A stretch of 64,000 nucleotides of DNA from Methylococcaceae bacterium (GCA_004299145.1 SCQD01000044.1:1-64000), one strand, 5' to 3'. Counted from the first letter of the stretch, positions 20,439 through 34,081 are shown. The notes: generated from the letters alone by a model not told the origin. A program made the numbers and translations.

Positions 20439-20653
20439 GCCGTGTCGAGGTTGTTATGGTGTCTTCGGGGATGACGTCCGCTGCTTTTATTTACGGTATT
20501 TGCAAGATTTTTGCAAGCTGTCATAATTTTGTTAACTTTGCTGTACGTCTGGTAGCTTGTCAAGGCTGATTCGCCGCCCTTTGTCCTTATTGCCGGTTGA
20601 TTTTTTCTATTAATTATGTTCTAGTCTCTGGCTTTTTTGGCCTTGGTCATTTC

Positions 20654-21571
20654 ATGAATTCTTCCGACACGACCCCTTTGTCTGCATTGATTCCCGGCAA
20701 GGATTACCGCTCCAATAGCGCAGTTCCGCTGCATCAGGATATTATTCAGTACTATAAAGAGTGTTATTGGGATTATCGCACTTCGTGGATGGATGCGAAT
20801 AATCTTGCCATTCATTATGGTTATTGGGATAAGGATACTCAGTCACACAGCCAATCTTTACTGCATATGAATCGTCTATTGGCTGATACGGCAGCCATCC
20901 GATCGGGTCAAAAGATTTTGGATGCCGGTTGTGGGGTGGGAGGCAGCAGTATCTGGTTGGCGGAAAATTTTGATGTGCATGTAACCGGCATTACCCTCAG
21001 TCCAGACCAGGCCGATATGGCGCGTGCCAATGCCAAGCGCCGTAATGTCGCAGATCGCGTTGAATTCCAGATAGCCGATTACTGCGCTACCCCGTTTCCT
21101 GATGCGGCTTTTGACGTTGTGTGGGGATTGGAAAGTGTTTGTTATTGCTTAAATAAGCTTGAGTTTATTAAAGAAGCTTATCGGCTGTTAAAACCAGGCG
21201 GCTGTTTGGTCAGTGCCGATGGATTTGCTGTGCGGCGTCAGTATTTTGATGATGAATGGCGCGTTATTCGCATTTGTCTGGATGGATGGGCCATTCCGAA
21301 TTTGGCCATACCGGATGATTTCAATGATTATTTAATCAAGGTTGGTTTTACCGATATTGCTTATCGTGACATCAGCCAGCAAACTTTTCCTTCGGCTCGG
21401 CGTATGTATTATACAGCTTTGCTGACTTACCCCATGCAGAAGATCATGTCCTGGCTGCGTTTACGAACCCCCGCTCAGAGCGGCAATTTTTTCACTGCTT
21501 TAAACCAATACCGAATTTTTCGAGACCATTTGGCTTGCTATGGTTTATTTTCAGCAAATAAGCCGATTTGA
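20654..21571 (+). CDS. SAM-dependent methyltransferase (tocopherol/sterol-methyltransferase-like)
   Basis: 'ILDAGCGVGGSSIWLAENFDVHVTGITLSPDQADMARANAKRRNVADRVEFQIADYCATPFPDAAFDVVWGLESVCY'. Confidence 0.85.
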   Translation: MNSSDTTPLSALIPGKDYRSNSAVPLHQDIIQYYKECYWDYRTSWMDANNLAIHYGYWDKDTQSHSQSLLHMNRLLADTAAIRSGQKILDAGCGVGGSSIWLAENFDVHVTGITLSPDQADMARANAKRRNVADRVEFQIADYCATPFPDAAFDVVWGLESVCYCLNKLEFIKEAYRLLKPGGCLVSADGFAVRRQYFDDEWRVIRICLDGWAIPNLAIPDDFNDYLIKVGFTDIAYRDISQQTFPSARRMYYTALLTYPMQKIMSWLRLRTPAQSGNFFTALNQYRIFRDHLACYGLFSANKPI

Positions 21572-21573
21572 TT

Positions 21574-22113
21574 TTATGCCGTCGGTTTTATGTAATCCTC
21601 GATATGTGTTTTGAAGTTTCCTTGATGCTTGTCGGTAAAATATAGATGCAATGCTCTATGGACCGTTTCAAACGCCAGCTCATTCCATGGAATTTCGGTT
21701 TCGTTAAATAATTTCGTTTCCAAGCTTTCGTACCCTGGTGAGAATTTGGGTTCTTTCAGGTGAGCCCTGAATAAAACTTGTACGTGTGAAATGTGCGGTA
21801 TCGTGATGATGGTGTGTACGCCATCAAGCTCGACTTCCGCCGTTGCTTCTTCCCACGTTTCTCTACTGGCCGCTTCGCTGAGTGTTTCGCCTTGTTCCAT
21901 AAATCCTGCCGGCACGGTCCACAACCCAAGGCGCGGTTCTATCGCGCGACGGCATAAGAGTATGCTTTCCTCCCATGCGGGTATGCATCCTGCTATGATT
22001 TTAGGATTTTGATAATGGATAAAGCCGCAGGATATGCATATGTGTCGCTTTCGGTTGTCTCCTTCCGGTATTTCGTAGCGTATGGATGCACCACATATGC
22101 TGCAATACTTCAT
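21574..22113 (-). CDS. NUDIX hydrolase with N-terminal zinc-ribbon-like segment
   Basis: 'MKYCSICGASIRYEIPEGDNRKRHICISCG' and Nudix box 'GFMEQGETLSEAASRETWEEATAEVE'; the ORF track extends to 22131. Confidence 0.88.
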   Translation of the reverse strand: MKYCSICGASIRYEIPEGDNRKRHICISCGFIHYQNPKIIAGCIPAWEESILLCRRAIEPRLGLWTVPAGFMEQGETLSEAASRETWEEATAEVELDGVHTIITIPHISHVQVLFRAHLKEPKFSPGYESLETKLFNETEIPWNELAFETVHRALHLYFTDKHQGNFKTHIEDYIKPTA

Positions 22114-22115
22114 GG

Positions 22116-23459
22116 TTATTTTCCTAGGCAAAACATCGAGAATATATGCCCAAGCATGTCATCCGCCGTTACTTTTCCCGTGATCTCGCCCAATGCCTCT
22201 TGTGCCTGTCGTAAGCATTCAGCGAGCAATTCGTCGTTATGGACATTACATTCGCCTTTCGCTTCATGCAAATAATCGATACTATTTTGCAGTGCTTGCA
22301 GATGCCTGCGCCTTGCAATAAAAATATCGTCTCCTTCAGCGTGAAATCCAGCGGCTTGTTTTAGGTGTTCGCGTAGTTCCGTTAGCCCTGCCCCGGTTTT
22401 TGTAGAAATATAAAGCGTTGTTATATTTCCTTCTTTTTTTAACCCGGGTTTTAATGAGGTAAGATCTATCTTGTTGTAGATCCTGCTGATTGGAATATTT
22501 GCCGGCAGTTCGATATCAATATTGTCCGAGCTCGGACTATTAGCGTCTATTATGATGAGGATGCGGTCTGCTTTTTCCATTTCTATTTGCGCCCGTCTTA
22601 TGCCCTCACTTTCGATCGGGTGATCCGTTTGTCTCAATCCGGCCGTGTCTATGACATGCAATGGCATGCCATCTATTTGGATGGGTTCACGCAGTACGTC
22701 TCGGGTTGTGCCTGGGATATCCGTAACTATGGCACTGTCTTTTCCACTGAGGCAATTGAGTAGACTCGATTTACCACTATTGGGTTTACCGGCCAGTACG
22801 ATTGCGTATCCATCGCGCAGAATGACGCCCAGCCTGGCTTGCTCCAATAATGTGTTGTGTGTCTGCAGGATGTGATCAATGCGCTGTTCCATGGATTCAT
22901 AATCCATAACCATTATGTCTTCGTCACTGAAATCCAGTTTTGCTTCCACCTGTATTCGCAACTCGATCAATGATTGCGCCATGCTGTTTATGTGCTTGGA
23001 AAAGTTCCCTTCCAGTGATCTTTGTGCTGATCGTATGGCTAATTCGGTCGTTCCATTGATTAAATCCGCTATGGCTTCAGCTTGCACCAAGTCAAGTTTG
23101 CCGTTGAGAAATGCCCTTTGGGTAAATTCACCGGGTTGGGCTAGACGAGCGCCGAGTTCCATGGCTCGCTGCAATAAACGATGAGTCAGCAAAGGATTGC
23201 CGTGACAGTGCAATTCCAGCACATCGTCGCCGGTATAGGAGTGGGGAGCAGGGAAGTGTATGGCTATGCCGTGATCGATTGCTTCGCCGTTTTCCGCGTG
23301 GAATGGGATATATAATGCTTGCCGCGGCAATAGGGTACGCCGAAGCAATCCGTAAATCAGGCTATCTAGTTGATTACCCGATATCCGTACGATAGCTACG
23401 CCACCTCTTCCTGGCGGCGTAGCTATCGCGGCTATTGTATCGCTAAATTGCTGGGTCAG
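22116..23459 (-). CDS. mnmE: tRNA modification GTPase MnmE (TrmE); probable non-canonical start (CTG at 23457-23459)
   Basis: GTPase motifs 'VLAGKPNSGKSSLLNCLSGKDSAIVTDIPGTTRDVL' and C-terminal 'IFSMFCLGK'. The N-terminal 'LTQQFSDTIAAIATPPGRGGVAIVRISG' lies upstream of the ORF-track start, with no ATG/GTG/TTG before it. Confidence 0.92.
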   Translation of the reverse strand: MTQQFSDTIAAIATPPGRGGVAIVRISGNQLDSLIYGLLRRTLLPRQALYIPFHAENGEAIDHGIAIHFPAPHSYTGDDVLELHCHGNPLLTHRLLQRAMELGARLAQPGEFTQRAFLNGKLDLVQAEAIADLINGTTELAIRSAQRSLEGNFSKHINSMAQSLIELRIQVEAKLDFSDEDIMVMDYESMEQRIDHILQTHNTLLEQARLGVILRDGYAIVLAGKPNSGKSSLLNCLSGKDSAIVTDIPGTTRDVLREPIQIDGMPLHVIDTAGLRQTDHPIESEGIRRAQIEMEKADRILIIIDANSPSSDNIDIELPANIPISRIYNKIDLTSLKPGLKKEGNITTLYISTKTGAGLTELREHLKQAAGFHAEGDDIFIARRRHLQALQNSIDYLHEAKGECNVHNDELLAECLRQAQEALGEITGKVTADDMLGHIFSMFCLGK

Positions 23460-23463
23460 AGTT

Positions 23464-25074
23464 TTATGCGGTTTTTTCTATTTGTTTGGTGATGTACCAC
23501 TGCTGAACTATAGACAGCGTGTTATTTACCACCCAGTACAGCACCAGTCCCGATGGGAAAAAGGCAAAAAATACGGTGAAAATAAAGGGGAACATTTTCA
23601 TTACGCGTTCTTGTACCGGGTCCATGGTACTTGGGTTTAGCTTTTGCTGAATATACATGCTGACGCCCATCAGCAGCGGCAGGATGAAATAGGGATCTTT
23701 ATCCGATAAATCGCTCAACCAAAGCAGGAAGGGTGCTTGGCGCAGTTCAACGCTTTCCACCAGTACCCAGTACAGAGAAATAAATACCGGTATCTGTACG
23801 AGGATCGGCAGACATCCGCCTAATGGGTTTACTTTTTCCTGTTTGTAAAGCTCAATCATGGCTTGATTGTAACGCTGCTTATCTTCACCGTATCTGTCTT
23901 TCAGAATTTTCAGTTGCGGTTGCAGCTTACGCATATTGGCCATTGATCGATAGCTGGCTTCGGATAGTTTGTAGAACAATAGTTTTATGACCAATGTGAC
24001 GGAAATAATCGACCAGCCCCAATTGCCGTAGAGTGCGTGAAATTTGTCCAGCAGCCAGAATATCGGTTTGGCGATGATTGTTAATGCGCCAAAATCGATG
24101 GTCAATTCCAAGCCTGTCGCTATCGCTTCCAAGTCTCTTTGGATTTTTGGTCCGGCATATAGCGTTAAACCTGTGGTGTAGCGCTCATTGGGTTTCACTT
24201 CGTGATCGGATGAGTAGCTGCCGATCAAATAGCGTTCATCACCCAGGTTTTTGGTGTAATAAGTGTTGTTTTGGCCGTTGCTGGGTACCCAGGCTGCCAG
24301 AAAATAGTGCTGGATCATGGCCAGCCAACCGTCGGTGGCTGTTCGGTTTAAATTGTCGTCAGCCATGTCGTCGAAAGCGACTTTCTTGTATTTGTCCTCG
24401 CTGGTGTAGTAAACCCCACCCGTGTAAGTTCGTACCAATTGCGAGTCACTACTTTTATCGGGACGTTTACGTTGTAGTTGTGCATATTGACGCGCAGTCC
24501 ATGCTTGGTTGGAATTATTGTGAACTTCATGTTCTACTTTGATGGTATAACTGCTGCGGGTAAATGTATAAATTTTAGTGACGTTAATGCCGGATTTATC
24601 CGTCCAGGTGAGCGGAATCCGTATTTCGTTTTCGCCGGGCTGCATGCGGTATTCGGTTGCAGCAGCCTGCCATTGCGCTTGATGATTTGGCGCGTTACCG
24701 CCACTGGTGATGAAGCCGCTTTGTGCCACGAAATAGTTGCCTGTTTCCTCATTTAACAAGCGCACGGGTTTATCCGGTGTTCCCTTTTCTTCCGGATATA
24801 ACCGTAAATCCAACAACCGTATATCACCTCCTGTCGTGCTTAGTTCCAGATCAAGCACATCTGTGAGGACATGTATTTTTTGATTTTTGCTGCTACCAGC
24901 TTCGCTCAAGGATATGGGAGAAGATGATGCGATCGCCGGCGCAGCTGGGTTCGAGCTGTTTTCGCTGGTTGCCTGCGCTAATTTTTTCGGGCCATAATCT
25001 ATCTGCCATGCTTCATACAGCGAGTACACAAGAAAGGCGAAGAGCATGAAGAGGACGAACCGTAAATTATCCAT
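23464..25074 (-). CDS. yidC: Membrane protein insertase YidC
   Basis: Start '[24 protein letters not shown]'; '[48 protein letters not shown]'. Confidence 0.97.
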   Translation of the reverse strand: MDNLRFVLFMLFAFLVYSLYEAWQIDYGPKKLAQATSENSSNPAAPAIASSSPISLSEAGSSKNQKIHVLTDVLDLELSTTGGDIRLLDLRLYPEEKGTPDKPVRLLNEETGNYFVAQSGFITSGGNAPNHQAQWQAAATEYRMQPGENEIRIPLTWTDKSGINVTKIYTFTRSSYTIKVEHEVHNNSNQAWTARQYAQLQRKRPDKSSDSQLVRTYTGGVYYTSEDKYKKVAFDDMADDNLNRTATDGWLAMIQHYFLAAWVPSNGQNNTYYTKNLGDERYLIGSYSSDHEVKPNERYTTGLTLYAGPKIQRDLEAIATGLELTIDFGALTIIAKPIFWLLDKFHALYGNWGWSIISVTLVIKLLFYKLSEASYRSMANMRKLQPQLKILKDRYGEDKQRYNQAMIELYKQEKVNPLGGCLPILVQIPVFISLYWVLVESVELRQAPFLLWLSDLSDKDPYFILPLLMGVSMYIQQKLNPSTMDPVQERVMKMFPFIFTVFFAFFPSGLVLYWVVNNTLSIVQQWYITKQIEKTA

Positions 25075-25300
25075 AGGTTGTTTTGGTCTTTTCTGGTACA
25101 GGATCAAGGCCGCCAGGATGCCAGGGGTGGCAGCGTAACAGGCGCCGAATTGTCAAATATAGGCCATGCATCGCCCCAAAACGCTCAATGGCGGTTAAAG
25201 CGTAGCTGGAACAGGTTGGATGGAAACGACAGTGGTATCCGACCCAAGGGCTAAGAAAAAAGCGATAGGCCTTGATCAGCCATATCAATAGGTGGCGCAT
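25067..25300 (-). CDS. yidD: Membrane protein insertion efficiency factor YidD
   Basis: '[65 protein letters not shown]'. Confidence 0.96.
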   Translation of the reverse strand: MRHLLIWLIKAYRFFLSPWVGYHCRFHPTCSSYALTAIERFGAMHGLYLTIRRLLRCHPWHPGGLDPVPEKTKTTYG

Positions 25301-25647
25301 TTTTCTCCATGAATAGCCAATTTTTCCCACGCTATCCTGAGCATCTTGCTGTCAGCATCGGCAGCGCTTGCTTTTACCAACACCACAAAGTCTTGCTTTG
25401 GCAGTGCAGGTTTGTTCAGGCGGAAGGACTCGCGTATCGCTCGTTTGACTCGATTGCGCTGCACGGCTTTTTTTATATTTTTTTTCGCAACGACAAGTCC
25501 AAGGCGTGGATGCGCAAGCCCGTTGGAGCGTCGCAGGATCGTAAAGTAACGATTTGACGCTCGGCTTGCGTTTGCAAATACATTGCTATAATCGCGCGCG
25601 TTGAGCAGTCGGTCACTCCGTGTGAACCGATGTTGCCTCAATGTCAA
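25285..25647 (-). CDS. rnpA: Ribonuclease P protein component
   Basis: '[17 protein letters not shown]', '[29 protein letters not shown]'. Confidence 0.96.
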   Translation of the reverse strand: MTLRQHRFTRSDRLLNARDYSNVFANASRASNRYFTILRRSNGLAHPRLGLVVAKKNIKKAVQRNRVKRAIRESFRLNKPALPKQDFVVLVKASAADADSKMLRIAWEKLAIHGEKCATY

Positions 25648-25654
25648 TGGTTGA

Positions 25655-25789
25655 TCAGACCGTCAGGCGCTTACGGCCTTTGGCACGTCTGGCACTGAGC
25701 ACTGCACGACCGCCTTTGGTGCTCATGCGGGCGCGAAATCCGTGCACTCTTGCGCGGTGAAGCTTGCTGGGTTGATAGGTTCTTTTCAT
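25655..25789 (-). CDS. rpmH: 50S ribosomal protein L34 (missed by ORF track)
   Basis: Reverse-strand translation [44 protein letters not shown] (44 aa) ending at TGA 25655-25657. Confidence 0.98.
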   Translation of the reverse strand: MKRTYQPSKLHRARVHGFRARMSTKGGRAVLSARRAKGRKRLTV

Positions 25790-25874
25790 TTGGTTTTGCT
25801 GCCCTGTGAGTTGTTTAACGGAGACATCTATGTTGTCTTTTTATCATACGGGGCTGGCGTTCACTCGTCAATGC

Positions 25875-25883
25875 TGTGGATAA
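25875..25883 (-). promoter_or_regulatory. DnaA box (TGTGGATAA = TTATCCACA) in rpmH-dnaA intergenic region
   Basis: Exact consensus match 93 bp upstream of the dnaA start. Confidence 0.7.
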
Positions 25884-25975
25884 CTTCACTGTCTTGAGTT
25901 ATTATGACACTCTGGATTTTCTTCTTTTTTCACGCTTTTTTGCGTGTCTGCTCATGGCAATTATTCTTAGATATC

Positions 25976-27307
25976 ATGTCTGCTTGGGAACAGTGCGTAG
26001 GCATATTACAAAGTGAATTACCGGCCCAGCTGTTCAACACTTGGATTCGCCCTTTGCAGGCTGTCGAAAGCGAATCTGAGCTAAAACTTCTTGCTCCTAA
26101 CCGATTTGTTCTTGACTGGGTCAAGCAGCATTTTTTGCCGCGTATCGAAGAATTACTGACCAGTTTGCCCGATTATTCGTCCATGAGGATTGCGCTGGAA
26201 ATTGGCAGCAAGCCTCCATCGCGTGAGCCGCTTGCTAATCCATCCATACCTTCAAAAAAACCTAGTATAGGCCGCAAACAGGCGATACCTAATAACTTAA
26301 ACTTGTCTTTTGTATTTGAAAATTTTGTCGAAGGCAAGTCCAATCAGTTGGCCAAAGCCGCATCCTTACAGGTTTCCGAGAACGTTGGCCGTGCTTATAA
26401 TCCATTATTCATTTACGGTGGTGTTGGGCTAGGTAAAACTCATTTGATGCATGCTATAGGTAATAATATCCTTAAGAATAACCCATCTGCAAATGTTGTA
26501 TATTTGCATTCTGAACGTTTTGTTTCTGATATGGTTAAGGCTTTGCAGCATAATGCTATTAATGCATTTAAAGAACATTATCGCTCCATGGATGCACTTT
26601 TAATCGATGATATTCAATTTTTTGCTGGCAAAGAGCGCTCTCAGGAAGAATTTTTTCATACATTTAATACTTTGCTTGAAAATAAGCATCAAGTTGTACT
26701 TACCTGTGATAGGTATCCAAAGGAAATAAAAGGGTTGGAAGAGCGCCTAAAGTCTCGTTTTGGCTGGGGATTGCCTGTTGCAGTTGAGTCTCCGGATTTA
26801 GAAACCCGTGTGGCGATTTTGATCAATAAAGCAACCCAATCCGGCGTTTCCTTGCCTGATGATGTCGCATTTTTTATAGGGGAACGTATCCGGTCCAATG
26901 TTCGTGAGTTGGAAGGCGCATTGCGACGTGTGATTGCCAACTCTCAATTCACCGGTGAGCCTATCACTTTGGGGTTTGCTAAGGAAGCGTTACGTGATCT
27001 TATCGCGTTGCAGGATAAGTTGGTGAACGTCGATAATATTCAAAAGACCGTTGCTGAATATTATAAGATTCGTCTTTCCGATTTGTTGTCTACCAGTCGC
27101 AGCCGTAATGTCGCGCGTCCACGTCAATTGGCAATGGCATTGGCAAAAGAGCTGACCAGTCATAGTTTACCTGAGATTGGCCAGTTTTTTGGTGGCCGCG
27201 ATCATACCACGGTTTTGCACGCTTGTAGGAAAATCCAGGAGTTGCGCGATACTGATAGTAAGCTGTCAGATGATTATTCCAATTTATTGCGCGTTATTTC
27301 AAGTTAG
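25976..27307 (+). CDS. dnaA: Chromosomal replication initiator DnaA
   Basis: ATG at 25976 '[28 protein letters not shown]'; '[22 protein letters not shown]', '[18 protein letters not shown]'. Confidence 0.98.
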   Translation: MSAWEQCVGILQSELPAQLFNTWIRPLQAVESESELKLLAPNRFVLDWVKQHFLPRIEELLTSLPDYSSMRIALEIGSKPPSREPLANPSIPSKKPSIGRKQAIPNNLNLSFVFENFVEGKSNQLAKAASLQVSENVGRAYNPLFIYGGVGLGKTHLMHAIGNNILKNNPSANVVYLHSERFVSDMVKALQHNAINAFKEHYRSMDALLIDDIQFFAGKERSQEEFFHTFNTLLENKHQVVLTCDRYPKEIKGLEERLKSRFGWGLPVAVESPDLETRVAILINKATQSGVSLPDDVAFFIGERIRSNVRELEGALRRVIANSQFTGEPITLGFAKEALRDLIALQDKLVNVDNIQKTVAEYYKIRLSDLLSTSRSRNVARPRQLAMALAKELTSHSLPEIGQFFGGRDHTTVLHACRKIQELRDTDSKLSDDYSNLLRVISS

Positions 27308-27329
27308 CGATTAGACCGGGTTTGCACTG

Positions 27330-28430
27330 ATGAGATTAACTGTTTCTCGCGCGATTTTGCTTGGCCTATTGCAAAAAGTTATAGGCGTGGTTGAGAGCAA
27401 GCAAACTTTGGCCATACTATCTAATGTTTTGTTTCGTTGTGGTGGTGGACGATTATCTCTCACTGCTACAGACCTTGAGATGGAGTTGATTGCTGAAGTT
27501 GATTTTTCTGCTTGTCTCGACAATTTGACTTTTACCGTTCCTGCTCGAACTTTGCTTGATATGTGTCAGTCTTTGGCTGAGGACAGCACCGTTGATTTGC
27601 TGCTGGAAGGTGAGAAACTGCGCATATCGTCCGGTAAAGCTCGTTTTAATTTAACGACTTTGCCCGCCGAAAATTTTCCCGGCTTTGATACGCAGCCCAT
27701 TGATGACTGTTTCGCTATCAGTGGCCCGAAGTTGCGCCGTGTTTTGGAGAAAACCAAATTTGCCATGGCTCTGCAGGATGTGCGTTTTTATCTGAATGGA
27801 TTACTCCTTGAGGTAGAACAGGACGTGCTTCGCGCCGTTACTTCGGATGGACACCGACTTGCTTATAGCGAGCAAAAATTGGATATACCAGTTTCAACCC
27901 AATACCAAGTGATTATTCCCCGAAAAGGTGTGGCTGAACTGTATCGCTTGCTCGGTGGTTGGGAAGATAATGTAGAGATCAGTCTGGGTAGCAATAATTT
28001 ACGCGCTTTGATTGGCGACACCCTGTTTTCGGTCAAATTGCTGGATTCTAAATATCCCGACTATCGCCGCGTGATTCCTAGTGATTTGGGCCTTACTTTT
28101 TTTATAAACAAGCTTACTTTAAAGCATGCTTTGTCTCGCGTTATTGTCGTTTGCCCCGAAAAGTTCAGGGCTGTTCGTTTTGATTGTCAGGCTGATGCCT
28201 TGACGTTGAGCGCGTCCGGTCCTGATCACGAGGATGCCAGCGATGTGGTTGATGCGCACATCGGCAAGGATTTTCAGACCGCTTATAACGGCAGTTATGT
28301 TCTCGATGCTTTGAATCATTGCGATAGCGATATGATCAAGTTTTGCGTTTCGGATAGTAGCACCGCTTGCGTGATCGAATCTGATGACGATTCAAATTGT
28401 CGTTTTGTTGTGATGCCTTTACGTTTATAA
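27330..28430 (+). CDS. dnaN: DNA polymerase III beta subunit (sliding clamp)
   Basis: 'LQKVIGVVESKQTLAILSNVLFR', C-terminal 'RFVVMPLRL'; follows dnaA. Confidence 0.97.
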   Translation: MRLTVSRAILLGLLQKVIGVVESKQTLAILSNVLFRCGGGRLSLTATDLEMELIAEVDFSACLDNLTFTVPARTLLDMCQSLAEDSTVDLLLEGEKLRISSGKARFNLTTLPAENFPGFDTQPIDDCFAISGPKLRRVLEKTKFAMALQDVRFYLNGLLLEVEQDVLRAVTSDGHRLAYSEQKLDIPVSTQYQVIIPRKGVAELYRLLGGWEDNVEISLGSNNLRALIGDTLFSVKLLDSKYPDYRRVIPSDLGLTFFINKLTLKHALSRVIVVCPEKFRAVRFDCQADALTLSASGPDHEDASDVVDAHIGKDFQTAYNGSYVLDALNHCDSDMIKFCVSDSSTACVIESDDDSNCRFVVMPLRL

Positions 28431-28455
28431 ATTGCTGTATTTTTATGCCTGTATT

Positions 28456-29574
28456 ATGGCATTGGCTCGATTAACGATTTCTTCGGTACGTAATGTTCGT
28501 CATGCTGACTTGAGCCTTAGTCCCGGATTGAATTTATTGTTTGGGGCTAATGGCAGTGGTAAAAGTTCCGTGCTTGAAGCAGTGCATTTTTTGAGTCACG
28601 GCAAATCGTTTCGCGCTGGAAACCCTCGCCAATTAATCAGTCATGGGGATAAGGAATTTGCTGTTGTAGCTGGTTTGTATAGCGATGATTTGCATGCTGG
28701 TGCTACTCATCAAATTGGCGTTAGCTTATCTGGCGGTTCGCGGAATCGTCGCATAAATGGACGAAATTGTACTCGTCAATCCGAAATTGCCGCATTGTTC
28801 CCCGTATCGATTTTGCAACCCTCTGCTCAAATATTACTTGAGTCTTCCCCGGATTTACGCAGGCGTTTTTTGGATTGGGGCTCTTTTCAATTATGGGGTT
28901 CTGATTTTTTGTCTACTTGGAAGCGTTTTTCCATGTGCCTTGAACGACGTAGTGTTTTGCTGCGATCTGCAGATACTTCTATGTTAAAGGTATGGGAAAG
29001 CGAGCTTTGCCGTTATGGCGTTGCTTTAGCCAACGCTCGTAGTTCTTATTTATCCAGATTGATGCCTTATTTGCTCGAATCTGCCGGCATTTTACTGGCC
29101 GGCTCGGGTACCTTGATGCTTCATTTTGATCACGGCTGGTCTGTAGACTTAGATTTTCAGGATGCACTTGCTACTAGTCGCGAGAAAGACCGTCGCTTGG
29201 GGTATACCTCGATTGGTCCTCATCGTTGTGATTTTCGTCTGCTGGTAGATGATGTTCCCGTACGACAATATTTGTCACGTGGTCAACTTAAACTCGCTGT
29301 AGCTACTTTGAAAATCGCTCAAGCCCGACTGGCTCAAGAGGTTTGTGGTGTTGGTAATGTTTGTTTGCTGGTAGATGACTTATTTGCCGAATTGGATTTA
29401 GAGAATCGCGGTATTTTTTTAAATTATTTACAAGAACTAGGTCTACAGGTGCTGGTGACTGGTACTGGTGCAGAACAGTTTGACTGTTTAAGCTCCTATG
29501 CGGATACGGCCATGTTCCACGTGAAACATGGTGCGATCACCCCGGCTGAAAATATACAATTCAAAAAAAGGTAG
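28456..29574 (+). CDS. recF: DNA replication and repair protein RecF
   Basis: ATG at 28456; 'NLLFGANGSGKSSVLEAVHFLSHGKSFR', 'RGQLKLAVATLKIAQA', 'CLLVDDLFAELD'. Confidence 0.96.
   Translation: MALARLTISSVRNVRHADLSLSPGLNLLFGANGSGKSSVLEAVHFLSHGKSFRAGNPRQLISHGDKEFAVVAGLYSDDLHAGATHQIGVSLSGGSRNRRINGRNCTRQSEIAALFPVSILQPSAQILLESSPDLRRRFLDWGSFQLWGSDFLSTWKRFSMCLERRSVLLRSADTSMLKVWESELCRYGVALANARSSYLSRLMPYLLESAGILLAGSGTLMLHFDHGWSVDLDFQDALATSREKDRRLGYTSIGPHRCDFRLLVDDVPVRQYLSRGQLKLAVATLKIAQARLAQEVCGVGNVCLLVDDLFAELDLENRGIFLNYLQELGLQVLVTGTGAEQFDCLSSYADTAMFHVKHGAITPAENIQFKKR
29513..29528. promoter_or_regulatory. parS: parS centromere site (TGTTCCACGTGAAACA)
   Basis: Exact 16-bp match to the canonical ParB/Spo0J parS sequence, within the 3' end of recF (encodes '...MFHVKH...'). 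Confidence 0.93.
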
Positions 29575-29580
29575 CAGTGA

Positions 29581-31992
<2,412 letters not shown>

Positions 31993-32775
31993 ATGATCAA
32001 CCATCCTTCAATCGACCCGGTCGCTTTTAGCATAGGCCCGGTACACATTCATTGGTACGGACTGATGTATGTGCTGGGAATCAGCGGCGCCTGGTTAATG
32101 GCGAGAAATCGGGTCAAAACACAACACCCCGAATGGTCGACGGAAATAGTAGATGACATCATATTTTATGCGGCACTGGGGGTGGTGTTGGGAGGGCGCA
32201 TTGGATATATGCTGTTTTATAACTTCTCGGTGTTGCTGGAAGACCCATTCGCACTATTCAAAGTATGGCAGGGCGGAATGTCATATCACGGAGGAATGCT
32301 GGGGGTATTCGTCGCGCTTTGGTTATTAGGACGTAGTGCGCGCATCAGCTTTTTTTCGCTGACTGATTTTATTGCGCCCATGGTGCCGATCGGGTTATTT
32401 GCCGGACGCATCGGTAATTTTATCAATGGGGAATTGTGGGGCAGACCCACGGATCTGCCCTGGGGTATGGTTTTTACGGGAGCCGGGCCAGAGCCGCGTC
32501 ATCCATCTCAGCTCTATGAAGCAGCTCTGGAGGGGGTACTGTTATTTGCAGTACTGTTGCTTTTTACGCGCCGCCCTCAACCGCTAATGGCAGTGAGCGG
32601 CTTGTATTTGCTGGGCTATGGCCTGAGCCGGTTTACCATAGAGTGGGTTAGAGAGCCGGATCGTCACATGGGATTTCTGGCATTCGACTGGTTGACGATG
32701 GGGCAATTGCTGACATTGCCCATGGTGCTGCTGGGGTTGGGCGTCATGGTCTATGCCTACCGACGGCAGGAATAA
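31993..32775 (+). CDS. lgt: Prolipoprotein diacylglyceryl transferase
   Basis: 'IHWYGLMYVLGISGAW', 'GGRIGYMLFYNF', 'WQGGMSYHGGMLG', 'FAGRIGNFINGELWGRPTDLPWGMVF'. Confidence 0.97.
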   Translation: MINHPSIDPVAFSIGPVHIHWYGLMYVLGISGAWLMARNRVKTQHPEWSTEIVDDIIFYAALGVVLGGRIGYMLFYNFSVLLEDPFALFKVWQGGMSYHGGMLGVFVALWLLGRSARISFFSLTDFIAPMVPIGLFAGRIGNFINGELWGRPTDLPWGMVFTGAGPEPRHPSQLYEAALEGVLLFAVLLLFTRRPQPLMAVSGLYLLGYGLSRFTIEWVREPDRHMGFLAFDWLTMGQLLTLPMVLLGLGVMVYAYRRQE

Positions 32776-32778
32776 ACC

Positions 32779-33573
32779 ATGCAGCAATATCTGGCCTTGC
32801 TGCGCAAAGTGAAAGAGCAGGGAGTGCACAAGACGGATCGTACCGGAGTCGGCACGTTAAGCCTATTTGGTGAACAAATGCGCTTTGATTTGGCGCAAGG
32901 CTTTCCATTATTGACCAGCAAAAAATTACATTTGCGTTCCATCATCCATGAATTGCTGTGGTTTATCCGTGGCGATACCAACCTGCGCTACTTGCACGAA
33001 AATCAGGTAAGCATTTGGGATGAATGGGCAAAGGCAGATGGAGAGTTAGGACCAATATATGGATATCAATGGCGTTCCTGGCCCAGTGCGGATGGACGCC
33101 ACATCGACCAATTACGCATGGTTATGGAGCAGATTCGCAGCAATCCTGACTCGCGGCGACTGATTGTCAGTGCCTGGAACGTCGGCGAAATCGAGCGGAT
33201 GGCCTTGCCGCCCTGTCACGTATTGTTTCAATTTTATGTCGCGGAAGGCAGACTCAGCTGCCAGCTATACCAGCGCAGTGCGGACATATTTCTAGGAGTT
33301 CCGTTTAATATCGCGTCATATGCGCTGTTGACCCTGATGATGGCACAAGTGACGGGACTGCAAGCGGGAGAGTTCATTCATACCCTGGGTGACGTGCACT
33401 TATACTCGAACCATCAGGAACAGGCCGATATCCAACTGCAGCGGGAAACTTATCCATTGCCGCATATGCATATCAATTCAGCGATAACTGATTTATTTGC
33501 CTTTAAATTTGACGATTTTACGCTGGAAGGATACCAGGCACACCCACACATTGCCGCCCCGGTAGCGGTATAG
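32779..33573 (+). CDS. thyA: Thymidylate synthase
   Basis: '[18 protein letters not shown]', '[43 protein letters not shown]'. Confidence 0.98.
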   Translation: MQQYLALLRKVKEQGVHKTDRTGVGTLSLFGEQMRFDLAQGFPLLTSKKLHLRSIIHELLWFIRGDTNLRYLHENQVSIWDEWAKADGELGPIYGYQWRSWPSADGRHIDQLRMVMEQIRSNPDSRRLIVSAWNVGEIERMALPPCHVLFQFYVAEGRLSCQLYQRSADIFLGVPFNIASYALLTLMMAQVTGLQAGEFIHTLGDVHLYSNHQEQADIQLQRETYPLPHMHINSAITDLFAFKFDDFTLEGYQAHPHIAAPVAV

Positions 33574-33576
33574 GTC

Positions 33577-34065
33577 ATGCACATTTCGCTGGTAGTAGCC
33601 ATGTCGCGTAACAGGGTGATAGGCATCAATAATCAAATTCCCTGGCACATACCTGAAGAACTTAAACACTTTCGCGCGCTGACGTGGGGGAAGTCCATCG
33701 TAATGGGTAGGTCGACACACGAATCCATTGGACGAGCGCTGCCGGGTCGACACAACATTGTGCTGACGCGGAATTCAAGCTATCTCGCGGCAGGATGCAC
33801 GGTTGTGGAAAGCCTGGATGCGGCTTGGCAAGAGGCGGGGGCCAAGGAAGTCATGGTGATCGGTGGAGCAGAAGTCTATGCTCAGACCTTGCCGTTAGCG
33901 GAATGTATCTACCTGACCCTGGTCGATATCGACTGCGAAGGAGATGTGTTTTTCCCAGCATACGATGAAACGCAGTGGGAAGAAACAAGCAGCGAATGGC
34001 GTGAAGCAGATAGCGGCAACGCATACCGCTACTGCTATAAAATTTTGCAGCGCAAGATGCATTAG
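33577..34065 (+). CDS. folA: Dihydrofolate reductase
   Basis: 'ISLVVAMSRNRVIGINNQIPWHIPEELKHFRALTWGKSIVMGRSTHESIG'. Confidence 0.96.
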   Translation: MHISLVVAMSRNRVIGINNQIPWHIPEELKHFRALTWGKSIVMGRSTHESIGRALPGRHNIVLTRNSSYLAAGCTVVESLDAAWQEAGAKEVMVIGGAEVYAQTLPLAECIYLTLVDIDCEGDVFFPAYDETQWEETSSEWREADSGNAYRYCYKILQRKMH

Positions 34066-34081
34066 CACCTTGCACTATAAA

